Assembly: GCF_000423665.1 (NCBI RefSeq)
Contig: NZ_AUIK01000001.1
Location: 1 to 64,000, forward strand
Reading direction: 5' to 3'
DNA length: 64,000 bases
From: Solirubrobacter soli DSM 22325
GTDB taxonomy: Bacteria > Actinomycetota > Thermoleophilia > Solirubrobacterales > Solirubrobacteraceae
This document shows positions 1 through 7,939 of the stretch, piece after piece. Numbering within the stretch: position 1 is the stretch's first letter; each line of letters starts with the position of its first letter. The notes beneath the pieces are model-generated. The model saw only the letters and a list, made by a program, of their open reading frames with translations. It did no database searches and was not told the DNA's origin. The position numbers and the translations under genes are program-made.

Positions 1-105
1 GACGCCGCCGCACCGCGCGGGGACGCCGCCGCACCGCGCGGGGACGCCGCCGCACCGCGCGGGGACGCCGCCGCACCGCGCGGGGACGCCGCCGCGCCGC
101 GCGGG
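1..105 (+). repeat. 21-bp in-frame tandem repeat, five copies
   Basis: Five head-to-tail 21-bp units fill bases 1-105; the first four are identical and the fifth has one A-to-G change. Decayed units continue to about 160. Each unit encodes DAAAPRG in the frame of the permease gene, so length changes by whole units would keep the frame. The array starts at the window edge, so its full copy number is unknown. Confidence 0.95.
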
Positions 106-624
106 GACGCCGCGCCGCGCGCCGCCGGCGCACCGCGCGCCGCCGCGTCGCCCGCGGGCGCCGACTCGCCACGCGCCGCCGCGGCGCGCGAGCTCGCCCG
201 GGCCGTCGACCCGGCCCTGCTCGCGTTCGTCCTCGGCCTCGGGCTGATCGTCGCCGCGCTCGCCGGCCTCGGGCTCGCCGATCTCGTCACGAACGTCCTC
301 CCCAGCGGCGACGCGCTCCCCGCGCTGCTCGGCGCGACCTTCCTCGCCGCGCTGCTGGCCAACCTGCTCAACAACGTGCCCGCGCTGCTCGTCCTCCTCC
401 CCGCCGCCGCGGCCGCCGGGCCGCACACGGTGCTCGCCGTGCTGATCGGCGTCAACGTCGGCCCCAACCTCACCTACACGGGCTCGCTGGCGACGCTGCT
501 GTGGCGGCGCATCCTGCACCACCACGGCGAGGAGCCGAGCCACGTCGAGTTCCATCGGCTCGGCGCCATCACCGTCCCGCCGATCCTCGTTGCCTGTACG
601 GTCGCGCTGTGGCTCGTGACCTGA
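1..624 (+). CDS. ArsB-type anion permease, C-terminal part
   Basis: The 5' end lies outside the window. After an Ala/Pro/Arg repeat region of about 55 residues come hydrophobic helices and the ArsB-like signatures LLNNVPALLVL and GVNVGPNLTYTGSLATLLW, which are typical of arsenite/antimonite efflux permeases of the ArsB/NhaD (ion transporter) superfamily. The repeat-rich stretch probably forms the long central cytoplasmic loop between the two halves of the permease. Other members of the superfamily move dicarboxylates or sodium, so arsenite is the likely but unproven substrate. The stop overlaps the start of the next gene. No arsR or arsC is visible in the window. Confidence 0.85.
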   Translation, partial: DAAAPRGDAAAPRGDAAAPRGDAAAPRGDAAAPRGDAAPRAAGAPRAAASPAGADSPRAAAARELARAVDPALLAFVLGLGLIVAALAGLGLADLVTNVLPSGDALPALLGATFLAALLANLLNNVPALLVLLPAAAAAGPHTVLAVLIGVNVGPNLTYTGSLATLLWRRILHHHGEEPSHVEFHRLGAITVPPILVACTVALWLVT

Positions 625-1106
625 AAGTCCTCGCCTGGATCACGGAGAGCGGGTGGGAGGCGTGCGTGGACGCGGTGGCCCGCCTGCAACCGACGGAGAT
701 CACGCTCCTGCACGTCGCGACGACGGAGCTGCCAGGCCCGCCCGGCCGCCGGCATGAAGAGGTGATGAGCCGCATGGCGGCGCTCGCGGAGGAGGCCGCG
801 CAGGCGCTGCTCGACGACGCCGTCGAGCGTCTGGACGACGGCACCGTGACCATTTACACACTCGCGGGCTCGGGACTGCCCGAGGATGTGGTCATGCAGG
901 CTGCCGCCGACGCCGACCTCCTCGTCATCGCCCGCGACAACCGGCATCCGTCGCCGCATTCGATCTCCCACGCCGCGCGCTTCGTGGTCGACCACGCACC
1001 GTGCGACGTCGTGCTCGTCTGGCCGGGCGGCGGCCCCGACGGACCCCCGCCCAAGCCCAAGGCCAAGCCGAAGCCCAAGCCGAAACCGAAGCCCGAGCCG
1101 CTATGA
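609..1106 (+). CDS. Universal stress protein-like, with Pro-Lys tail
   Basis: This 165-residue protein begins at a GTG that overlaps the end of the permease gene (GTG 609, permease stop 622-624), which implies translational coupling. The alpha/beta UspA-like core opens with LKVLAWITESGW and has the later strand DADLLVIARDNR. The usual G-x2-G-x9-G-S/T nucleotide motif is replaced by a weaker sequence, so ATP binding is doubtful. The last 20 or so residues are an alternating proline-lysine tail (PKPKAKPKPKPKPKPEP) that could bind nucleic acid or acidic partners. It ends in an ATGA overlap with the P450 gene. Its role next to an anion permease is unknown. Confidence 0.75.
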   Translation: MARDLKVLAWITESGWEACVDAVARLQPTEITLLHVATTELPGPPGRRHEEVMSRMAALAEEAAQALLDDAVERLDDGTVTIYTLAGSGLPEDVVMQAAADADLLVIARDNRHPSPHSISHAARFVVDHAPCDVVLVWPGGGPDGPPPKPKAKPKPKPKPKPEPL

Positions 1107-2392
1107 CCCTCCCGCCCTCCCCGCGCGGCCCGCACCTCCTCCAGACCGCCGGTTGGATCACGCGCCCCGGCCCGTACTCGCGCCGTCTGCGCGCGCGGTT
1201 CGGCGACACGTTCACGCTGCACGTCGACCGGCGTGCGCCGTGGGTCGTCCTCAGCCATCCCGACGACGTCAAAGCCGTCTTCACGGGTGACCCGAACGTG
1301 CTGCACGCGGGCGAGGGCAACGCGATCCTCAAGCCGCTGCTCGGCGCGCGCAGCGTGCTGCTGCTCGACGGGCCCGAGCACCTGAAGGAGCGCAAGACGC
1401 TGCTGCCGCCGTTCCACGGCGAGCGCATGCAGGCATACGGCGAGCTGATCCGCGAGATCGCGGAGCGCGAGGTCGCGAACTGGCCCACCCGCGGCCCGAT
1501 CAGCGTCCGCCCGCGCATGCAGGAGCTGACGCTCGAGATCATCATGCGCGCCGTCTTCGGCACCACCGACGAGCGGCTGCGCGGCCACCTCGCGACGCTG
1601 CTGGACTGGATGACCGACACCGCGCGGCTGATGTTCGTCGTCGTCGCCGGCCCGGCGATGAGCGAGCGCGCGTTCCGCGGCATGCGGGCGCCGGTCGACG
1701 CGCTCCTGCGCGAGGAGATCGCCCGCCGCCGCAACGCGCCCGACCTCGCCGAGCGCGAGGACATCTTCTCGATGCTGCTCGCGTCCGGGATGGATGACGA
1801 GACGCTGCGCAACGAGCTGTTGACACTGCTCGTCGCCGGCCACGAGACGACCGCGACCGCGCTCGCGTGGGCGCTCGAGCGGCTCGCCCACCATCCGGAG
1901 ACCTGGGCGAACCTCCGCGACGGCGACGAGGACTACCTCGACGCCGTCGTCAAGGAGACGCTGCGTCTGCGTCCGGTCGTCCCCGCGGTGCTGCGCCGCC
2001 TCAAGGCGCCGTTCGCGATCGCCGGCTACGAGCTGCCGGGAGGCGTGTGCGTGCAGCCGAACATCCTGCTGATGCACACCCGCGAGGACATCTACCCGGA
2101 CCCGTTCGCGTTCCGCCCGGAGCGCTTCCTCGACACGCCCGCCGGCACGTACACGTGGATCCCGTTCGGCGGCGGCGTGCGCCGCTGCCTCGGCGCGAGC
2201 TTCGCGATCTTCGAGATGAAGGCCGTGCTGCGCGCGGTCACGCAGACGGTCGACACGCTGCGGCCCGTCGGGGACAGCGAGCGCCCGAGCCGCCGCGCGG
2301 TCACGCTCGTCCCGGCCAAGGACGCGACGATCAGCGTGGCGCGACGAACAGCGCCTGCGCGCCGCGAGCCACCGGTCCCGACCGGTCGCTGA
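1103..2392 (+). CDS. Cytochrome P450
   Basis: A 429-residue soluble P450 monooxygenase. It shows the I-helix oxygen-binding motif AGHETT (about 245-250), the K-helix ExxR (E285-R288) and the heme loop FGGGVRRCLG with ligand Cys362. Overall it resembles bacterial CYP families that look like eukaryotic class II enzymes (WIPFGGG heme loop). Electrons would come from a ferredoxin or flavodoxin system, none of which is adjacent. The ATG sits in an ATGA overlap with the upstream stress-protein gene. Its 3' end overlaps the convergent thioesterase gene by 62 bp. The substrate cannot be read from the sequence. Confidence 0.95.
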   Translation: MTLPPSPRGPHLLQTAGWITRPGPYSRRLRARFGDTFTLHVDRRAPWVVLSHPDDVKAVFTGDPNVLHAGEGNAILKPLLGARSVLLLDGPEHLKERKTLLPPFHGERMQAYGELIREIAEREVANWPTRGPISVRPRMQELTLEIIMRAVFGTTDERLRGHLATLLDWMTDTARLMFVVVAGPAMSERAFRGMRAPVDALLREEIARRRNAPDLAEREDIFSMLLASGMDDETLRNELLTLLVAGHETTATALAWALERLAHHPETWANLRDGDEDYLDAVVKETLRLRPVVPAVLRRLKAPFAIAGYELPGGVCVQPNILLMHTREDIYPDPFAFRPERFLDTPAGTYTWIPFGGGVRRCLGASFAIFEMKAVLRAVTQTVDTLRPVGDSERPSRRAVTLVPAKDATISVARRTAPARREPPVPTGR

Positions 2393-3101
2393 GCGCCGAC
2401 GTCGCCAGCCCCGCGCCGCCCTCGGCGAGCTGCGTGCGCGCGTCGAGCAGCACCCACTCGCCCACCGGCTCGCGCAGGAAGTGCACGGTCAGCTCGGTGT
2501 TGATGAACATGAACCGCGCCCAGTCGAGGACGTTGGACGCGCCGTTGCCCGAGTCGGCGACGACCATCACCCGCTGCCGCGGCGTCGGCTCCTCGCCCGC
2601 GACCACCGCGACCCGCATCCGCGTCCACACCGTCGCCGGCCCGCGGTCCGTCCAGCCGCCACGCGCCCAGCGCCACTCGACCGCGTTGGCGTAACCGAAG
2701 GCCTCGCCCAGCTGGGGCGGCGGCGGATCGGCCGACTCCGGCAACGCGACCGGCGCCTCCTCCTCGGTGCCGACCGGCGACCCGAGCACCCGCCACGCCC
2801 GCGCCCGCAGGAACGTGCGCTCACCGACGCGCAGCTCACCCGCCAGCAGCTCGACGGAGCGGCCCGGCCGCTCGACGGCCGTCGAGACCTCGACGTCCGC
2901 GATCGGCACCGCCCCGAGGATCTCGACGGTGACCCGCGCGAGCACCATGTCCTCGCGCGGCGACGTCCGCTCGAGCGCGCCGGTGAGGAGCGCCGACGGC
3001 GGCCCGGCGTGCTGATGCCGCGGGTCCCAGGGCCCGGACGTCCGCTCGGTCGCCCGGTAGCGCCCGTCGCCGAGTGGCTCGAAGAAGGCCTCGGAGCTCA
3101 C
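2331..3101 (-). CDS. Acyl-CoA thioesterase, TesB-like double hotdog
   Basis: A 256-residue protein of the thioesterase-like superfamily with two hotdog halves. The N-terminal half includes GPWDPRHQHAGPPSALL, the usual substrate-tunnel region, and the C-terminal half carries the FMFINTELTVHF strand. It probably hydrolyses acyl-CoA to free acid and CoA. The GTG start at 3101 fits where homology begins. It is the last gene of the minus-strand run and is separated from the CoA-transferase gene by a long perfect palindrome. Its 3' end overlaps the P450 gene by 62 bp on the opposite strand, so the two messages are complementary there. Confidence 0.85.
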   Translation of the reverse strand: MSSEAFFEPLGDGRYRATERTSGPWDPRHQHAGPPSALLTGALERTSPREDMVLARVTVEILGAVPIADVEVSTAVERPGRSVELLAGELRVGERTFLRARAWRVLGSPVGTEEEAPVALPESADPPPPQLGEAFGYANAVEWRWARGGWTDRGPATVWTRMRVAVVAGEEPTPRQRVMVVADSGNGASNVLDWARFMFINTELTVHFLREPVGEWVLLDARTQLAEGGAGLATSALSDRSGPVARGAQALFVAPR

Positions 3102-3122
3102 GCGCCGCGCCCGCCCGCACCG

Positions 3123-3167
3123 GGTGAGCCGGTTTGGTCGCGGATTCCGCGACCAAACCGGCTCACC
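3123..3167. repeat. Perfect 45-bp palindrome (21-bp arms)
   Basis: Two perfect 21-bp arms are separated by the 3-base loop ATT. The right arm contains the stop codon of the CaiB-like gene (3163-3165), and the left arm lies 22 bp upstream of the thioesterase GTG. No T-run follows on either strand, so it is not a classic intrinsic terminator. It could act as an mRNA-stabilising hairpin, a REP-like dispersed repeat, or a bidirectional factor-dependent terminator. Confidence 0.9.
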
Positions 3168-4272
3168 TCGCTGCTCCAGACTCGCGGAGGGCGTCGATCT
3201 CGCCGTCGTCGTAGCCCGCCTCGCGCAGCACCTCGGCCGTGTGCTCGCCGAGGCCGGGCGGGCCGCCCTCCGGCGAGGCCGGCGTCGCCGACAGGCGCAC
3301 CGGCGTCGCCAGCAACCCGTCGACGACCATCTCGCGCGCGACCACCTGCTCGTCGCGCACGACCTCGTCGGCGTCGAGCACCGGCTCCAGGCAGCAGTCG
3401 TGCTCGGCGTTGAACGCCTCCCACTCCGCCCGCGTCCGCCCACCCAGGACCGCGGACACCTCGCCGTGGGCCCACGAGCCGGGCTCCTCGAACTGATGGG
3501 CGATCAGGTCCTCGCGCCCGACCCCGCGGCAGAACGCCGCCCAGAACTTCGGCTCCAAGGCGCCCATCGACACGTACCCGTCGGCGCACGCGTAGACCCG
3601 GTAACAGAGCAGCCGCCCGCCGAGCACGATCGAGCCCCGCCGCGGAGCGTCGCCGCCCGCGAGCATCCCCGCGAACGGCATCGCCAGCAGCGACAAGGCG
3701 CCGTCCGCCATCGAGATGTCGACGAACTGGCCCTCGCCCGAGCGCAACGCGGCGAGCACCCCGAACGCCGCCATCAGCGCGCCCCCGGCGAGGTCGGCGA
3801 TCTGCGCCGATGCCATCACGGGCGGCCCGTCCGCGTCCCCGCTCAGCGACAGCACGCCGGTCCGCGCCAGGTAGTTGAGGTCGTGCCCGGCGCGGCCGCG
3901 CAGCGGCCCGTCCTGGCCGTAGCCGGTGATCGCGCAATACACGAGCGATGGCCGCGCCGCCCGCAGCACCTCGTACCCGACGCCCAGCCGGTCCATCACG
4001 CCCGGCCGGAAGGACTCGATCACGACGTCCGCGCCGGCCGCCAGCCGCAGGAACGCCAGCCGACCGCCCTCGCTCTTCAGGTCCAGTTGGATCGACCGCT
4101 TGCCGCGGTTCAAAGAAGCGAACGACGGTGGGTCGGCACGCGCGTAGTCGCCCGCGCCGGTGTCCTCGACCTTGATCACGTCCGCGCCGTGGTCGGCGAA
4201 CAGCAGCGTGCAGTAGCCACCCGGCAGCAGCCGCGTCAGGTCGAGCACGCGCAGGCCCGACAACGACGACAT
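3163..4272 (-). CDS. CaiB/BaiF family CoA-transferase, AMACR-like
   Basis: A 369-residue class III CoA-transferase superfamily protein. The N-terminus (SGLRVLDLTRLLPGGYCTLL) and the GHDLNYLARTGVLS segment match the alpha-methylacyl-CoA racemase branch. There the His of the GHD motif and a later Asp (here in QIADLAGGA) form the acid/base pair. It therefore more likely epimerises 2-methylacyl-CoA esters than transfers CoA. The ATG at 4272 is chosen because family homology starts at MSSLSGL. It lies 67 bp downstream of the BKACE gene in a run of acyl-CoA genes, consistent with branched-chain acyl-CoA catabolism. Its stop codon is buried in a 45-bp palindrome. Confidence 0.9.
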   Translation of the reverse strand: MSSLSGLRVLDLTRLLPGGYCTLLFADHGADVIKVEDTGAGDYARADPPSFASLNRGKRSIQLDLKSEGGRLAFLRLAAGADVVIESFRPGVMDRLGVGYEVLRAARPSLVYCAITGYGQDGPLRGRAGHDLNYLARTGVLSLSGDADGPPVMASAQIADLAGGALMAAFGVLAALRSGEGQFVDISMADGALSLLAMPFAGMLAGGDAPRRGSIVLGGRLLCYRVYACADGYVSMGALEPKFWAAFCRGVGREDLIAHQFEEPGSWAHGEVSAVLGGRTRAEWEAFNAEHDCCLEPVLDADEVVRDEQVVAREMVVDGLLATPVRLSATPASPEGGPPGLGEHTAEVLREAGYDDGEIDALRESGAAR

Positions 4273-4339
4273 CACAGCACCACACCCGAGATGCCTGAAA
4301 CCGGACGGACGGGGCCGCGCTGCCCTGCCGCCAGGCTCG

Positions 4340-5191
4340 TCATAGGCCGAGCAGCTCCCGCGCCTCGGACACGGTCGCCAGCCGCCGGCCCGCATCGACG
4401 GCCATCCGCGCCGCCCGCGCGACCAGCTCCCCGTTGGACCGAGCCATCTCGCCGGAGGGCAGATAGAAGTTGTCCTCCAGCCCCACGCGCACGTTCCCGC
4501 CCAGCGAGAGCGCCGCCGCGAGCAGCCCCCACTGCGCCCGCGAGATCCCGATCACGCCCCACTGGTGCGGGACGTCGGGCACCTGCTCGGCCATGTGGGC
4601 GACGTTGCGCGCCGTCGGCCGGATGCCGCCGGTCACGCCCATCACGAACGAGACCTGCAGCGGCGGCTGCAGCACGCCCATGTCCAGCAGCGGATCCAAC
4701 GAGGCCACGTGCCCCGAGTCGAAGCACTCGTGCTCCGGCCGGATCCCCACCGCGACCATCCCGGCGAGCAACTCGGTGATGGTGTCGAACGAGTTCTCGA
4801 AGACCGCCTTGAACACGAAGTCCTTGCGCCGGGCCGAGTACTTCGCGTAGTTCATCGAGCCCATGTTCAGGGCGCCGACCTCGGGCCGGAGCTCGGTCAG
4901 ATAGGCGAGGCGCTTGGAGACCGGCACGCCGAGCGCGCCCGTCGAGTAGTTGACGATCACCGCGTCGCCGACCTCGCCGCGGATCGCGTCGGTGATCGCG
5001 CGGAAGTCCTCGATCTCATGCGACGGCGTGCCGTCCGGCTTGCGCGCGTGCAGGTGCACCATCACGCCGCCCTCGTCGACCACCCGCCGCGCCTCAGCCG
5101 CGTACTCGGCGGGCGTGTACGGAATCGCCGGGCATTGCTCGCGCGACGCGAGCGCCCCCGACATCGCGCAGGTGAGGATGACCGGACCCAA
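4340..5191 (-). CDS. BKACE family beta-keto acid cleavage enzyme
   Basis: A 283-residue TIM-barrel enzyme of the family formerly DUF849 (3-keto-5-aminohexanoate cleavage enzyme, BKACE). Known members condense a beta-keto acid with acetyl-CoA to give acetoacetate and a new CoA ester. Visible zinc-ligand motifs are HLHAR near the N-terminus and GLEDNFYLP near the C-terminus, with the N-terminal strand VILTCAMSGA. Length is normal for the family. Translation appears to begin at a TTG (5191). It is 10 bp downstream of the diguanylate cyclase gene and is probably co-transcribed. The beta-keto substrate cannot be predicted. A second, shorter family member lies at 21196-21897. Confidence 0.9.
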   Translation of the reverse strand: MGPVILTCAMSGALASREQCPAIPYTPAEYAAEARRVVDEGGVMVHLHARKPDGTPSHEIEDFRAITDAIRGEVGDAVIVNYSTGALGVPVSKRLAYLTELRPEVGALNMGSMNYAKYSARRKDFVFKAVFENSFDTITELLAGMVAVGIRPEHECFDSGHVASLDPLLDMGVLQPPLQVSFVMGVTGGIRPTARNVAHMAEQVPDVPHQWGVIGISRAQWGLLAAALSLGGNVRVGLEDNFYLPSGEMARSNGELVARAARMAVDAGRRLATVSEARELLGL

Positions 5192-5201
5192 GCGGTCGAA
5201 G

Positions 5202-6395
5202 CTATCGCAGCGAGCCGTCCCGCGCGCCTTTGGCGGCGTACATCCCGCGATCGGCGTGCGCGAGCAGGTCCGCGGTGTCGCCTCCGTCGGCCGGGAACGT
5301 CGCCACGCCCATCGCCGCGCCCAGCGTGAGCGAGCGGCCGTCGAAGGAGATCGGCTCGCGCAGCGCCTCGGTGATCCGCTCCATCGAGTCGTGCACGGCC
5401 CCCGAGCGCCCGCCGAGGTCCGTCAGGACGACGACGAACTCGTCCCCGCCCAGCCGCGCGACCAGGTCACGCTCGCGCACCGAGCGCTTCAGACGGCGCG
5501 CGACCTCGCGCAGCGCCTCGTCACCCGCCGCGTGCCCCAGCGTGTCGTTGACCGCCTTGAAGCCGTCGAGGTCGACCAGCAGCAGCCCGACCGAGCGCGA
5601 CCGCGCTCCCGCGCGGGTCAGGGCCGCGGCCAGGGTCCGCTCGAGCGCGCGGCGGTTGGCCAGGCCGGTCAGCGGGTCGGTGTCGGCCTCGTGGCGCGTG
5701 CGCCGGTCCTGCTCGACCCGCGCGGTCACGTCGTCGTAGGACGCCACCGCGCCGTAGAGCACGCCGTCGTCGTGGTACAGCGGGTTCGCGTGCACCTCGA
5801 CCCACAACAGCGAGCCGTCGCGGCGGACGAAACGCACCACGAGCCCCGTGACCTCCTCGCCGCGCAACGCCCGCGGGAGCGGCAGCCGGTCGACGCCCAG
5901 CAGGTGTCCGCGGTCGTCGAGCAGGTCGACCGGAAGCGAGGTCAAAGGCCGGTCCATCATCTCGCCGAGCGGGACGCCGATCAGCTCGGCGGCGGCCTCG
6001 TTGGCCACGACGATCCGGGCGTCGGTGTCGATGACGACCACGCCCTCCTGCAGCCCCGAGAGGATCTCGCGGTTGAGCCGCTCGGACGCCTTCAACGACC
6101 GCTCGTGGAGCTTCTGCGCGGTGATGTTCCAGTAGGCCGCGAGGATCGAGCCGGCGCCGAGCGGCGTGAGCTGCGCACGCCACCACACGTCGCGCGGGGA
6201 CTCGAGCTCGAACGTCTCCGCCTTCTGCGCGTCCACGGCCGCGCGCAGCGTGCGCATCCAGGCGTCGTCGCCGGGCAACTCCTGCGCCTTGGCCTCTTCG
6301 TTGGCGTACCGGAGCGTCAGCGCGTCACCGACCGCCTCCCAGACCTGGAGCCCGACCGGCACGACATCGAGGACGTGTCGATCCACGGTGCTCAC
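5202..6395 (-). CDS. PAS-PAS-GGDEF diguanylate cyclase
   Basis: A 397-residue cytoplasmic signalling protein. Two PAS-like modules (about 1-100 and 105-235) precede a GGDEF domain (about 240-397). The active-site motif is intact (GGDEF, residues 316-320). An RxxD product-inhibition site, RERD, lies at 307-310, exactly five residues upstream. It should make cyclic di-GMP from GTP with feedback control. There is no membrane segment, so the signal is probably cytosolic, such as a ligand, redox state or light. The GTG start overlaps the stop of the carboxylase gene as GTGA, which ties its translation to a metabolic enzyme. No EAL or PilZ protein is nearby. Confidence 0.9.
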   Translation of the reverse strand: MSTVDRHVLDVVPVGLQVWEAVGDALTLRYANEEAKAQELPGDDAWMRTLRAAVDAQKAETFELESPRDVWWRAQLTPLGAGSILAAYWNITAQKLHERSLKASERLNREILSGLQEGVVVIDTDARIVVANEAAAELIGVPLGEMMDRPLTSLPVDLLDDRGHLLGVDRLPLPRALRGEEVTGLVVRFVRRDGSLLWVEVHANPLYHDDGVLYGAVASYDDVTARVEQDRRTRHEADTDPLTGLANRRALERTLAAALTRAGARSRSVGLLLVDLDGFKAVNDTLGHAAGDEALREVARRLKRSVRERDLVARLGGDEFVVVLTDLGGRSGAVHDSMERITEALREPISFDGRSLTLGAAMGVATFPADGGDTADLLAHADRGMYAAKGARDGSLR

Positions 6396-7939
6396 ACAGG
6401 TACTACGCCCCGCTTCTTCCAAGGACGCTCCACTTTCTTGCTTTCTGCGACCTGAAGCGCTCTGATGATAGTCGGGCGCGTCTCGCGAGGGTCGATGACG
6501 TCGTCGACCATGCCGTTGCCGGCCGCGACGTAGACGTCGATCAGCCCGCGGTACGCGTCGATCAGCTTCGCCTTCTCGGCGGCGGGGTCCTCGGCCGCCT
6601 CGACCTGCTTGCGGAAGACGATCTCGACCGCGCCTTCGGCGCCCATCACGGAGATCTCCGCGCTCGGCCACGCGACGATCAGGTCGGGCTCGTAGGCGCG
6701 CCCGTTCATGACGTAGTAGCCGGCGCCGTAAGCCTTGCGGATCACGACGGTGATCTTCGGCACCGTGGCGGACGCGACCGCGTGCAGCATCTTCGCGCCG
6801 TGGCGGATGATGCCCGCCGCCTCGACCTTCGTGCCGACCATGAACCCGGGGACGTCGACGAGGAACACGAGCGGGATGCCGAACGCGTCGCAGAGCGTGA
6901 CGAAGCGCGCCGCCTTGTCGGCCGAGTCGTTGTCGAGGATGCCGCCGAGATGCTTGGGCTGGGAGGCGACGATCCCGACCGGGCGGCCGCCCATCCGCGC
7001 GAAGCAGGTGATGATCGTGCGCGCCCACTTGGGCTTGAGGTCGAACCACTCACCGTCGTCGACGATCAGCTTGATCACGTCGTACATGTCGTATGGCTTG
7101 CGGTTGGAGTCCGGCAGGACGTCGAGCAGCGCGTCCTCCGTCCGGTCCACCGGATCTCCCACCGCCAGCACCGGCGGCCGCTCCTCGCAGTGCGACGGGA
7201 AGAACGACAGGTACTGCTTGATGCGCTCGATGCACTCCTCGTCGTCGGCGACCTCGAGGTCCCCGACGCCGGACTTGCGGCAGTGCACGCGCGCGCCGCC
7301 GAGCTCCTCCTGCGTGACGTCCTCGCCGATCGCGGCGCGCACGAGGTGCGGCCCGGCAAGCGCCATCGACCCGCGGCCGGACACCATCGGCACGAAGTCC
7401 GCGAGGCCCGGGATGTAGGCCGTCCCCGCGGCGCACGGCCCCATCAGCGCAGCGACCTGCGGCACGACGCCGCTCATGACCACCTCCTCGCGGAAGAGGT
7501 AGCCCGTGCCCGCGAACAGCGACCCGACGGCCTCCTGGATCCGCGCACCGGCGCTGTCGAGCAGCCAGACGATCGGGATCCGCTTGGTCAGCGCCAGCTC
7601 GCGCAGCCGCGCGACCTTGATCTCGCCGGTCATCCCCATCGACCCGGCCATCACGGTGAAGTCGTAGGCGGCGACGGCGACCCAGCGCCCGTCGACCATG
7701 CCGTAGCCGGTGATCACGCCGTCCGCGGGCGCCTGCCTGCCGTCCATCGCGCGCTGTGAGAAGTGCGGGCGGGCGTGGATGCCCAGCTCCGTGAAGGTCC
7801 CGTCGTCGACGAGCAGCGCGATCCGCTCGCGAGCGGTGAGCTTCCCGGCTTCGTGCTGGCGGGCGATCTTCTCCTCGCCGCCGCCGAGCCGCGCGGCGGC
7901 ACGACGTTCCTCGAGGTCAAGCGCGAGCGGTCGCAACAT
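6392..7939 (-). CDS. Acyl-CoA carboxylase beta (carboxyltransferase) subunit
   Basis: A 515-residue carboxyltransferase of the propionyl/acetyl/methylcrotonyl-CoA carboxylase beta family, with the usual length and both crotonase-like halves. Characteristic segments are KLTARERI, the oxyanion-hole regions DSAGARIQE and KAYGAGYYVM, and VDVPGFMVGT. It transfers carboxylate from biotin to an acyl-CoA. The biotin carboxylase and biotinyl carrier are not adjacent; a stand-alone biotinyl protein lies at 18496-18708. It overlaps the upstream GAF gene by 23 bp and the downstream diguanylate cyclase by 4 bp. Acyl-chain preference is undetermined. Confidence 0.95.
   Translation of the reverse strand: MLRPLALDLEERRAAARLGGGEEKIARQHEAGKLTARERIALLVDDGTFTELGIHARPHFSQRAMDGRQAPADGVITGYGMVDGRWVAVAAYDFTVMAGSMGMTGEIKVARLRELALTKRIPIVWLLDSAGARIQEAVGSLFAGTGYLFREEVVMSGVVPQVAALMGPCAAGTAYIPGLADFVPMVSGRGSMALAGPHLVRAAIGEDVTQEELGGARVHCRKSGVGDLEVADDEECIERIKQYLSFFPSHCEERPPVLAVGDPVDRTEDALLDVLPDSNRKPYDMYDVIKLIVDDGEWFDLKPKWARTIITCFARMGGRPVGIVASQPKHLGGILDNDSADKAARFVTLCDAFGIPLVFLVDVPGFMVGTKVEAAGIIRHGAKMLHAVASATVPKITVVIRKAYGAGYYVMNGRAYEPDLIVAWPSAEISVMGAEGAVEIVFRKQVEAAEDPAAEKAKLIDAYRGLIDVYVAAGNGMVDDVIDPRETRPTIIRALQVAESKKVERPWKKRGVVPV

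Noticed and set aside
1..105. Possible CRISPR array at the window start
   Set aside because: Units are contiguous with no spacers and encode a repeated heptapeptide in the frame of a permease.
854..2077. Long minus-strand open frame opposite the P450 gene
   Set aside because: It has no domain, is Arg/Ala/His-rich, and exists because GC-rich codon third positions suppress stops on the other strand.
609..2392. Biosynthetic gene cluster around the P450
   Set aside because: The neighbours are a permease and a stress protein, with no synthase, scaffold or tailoring enzymes.
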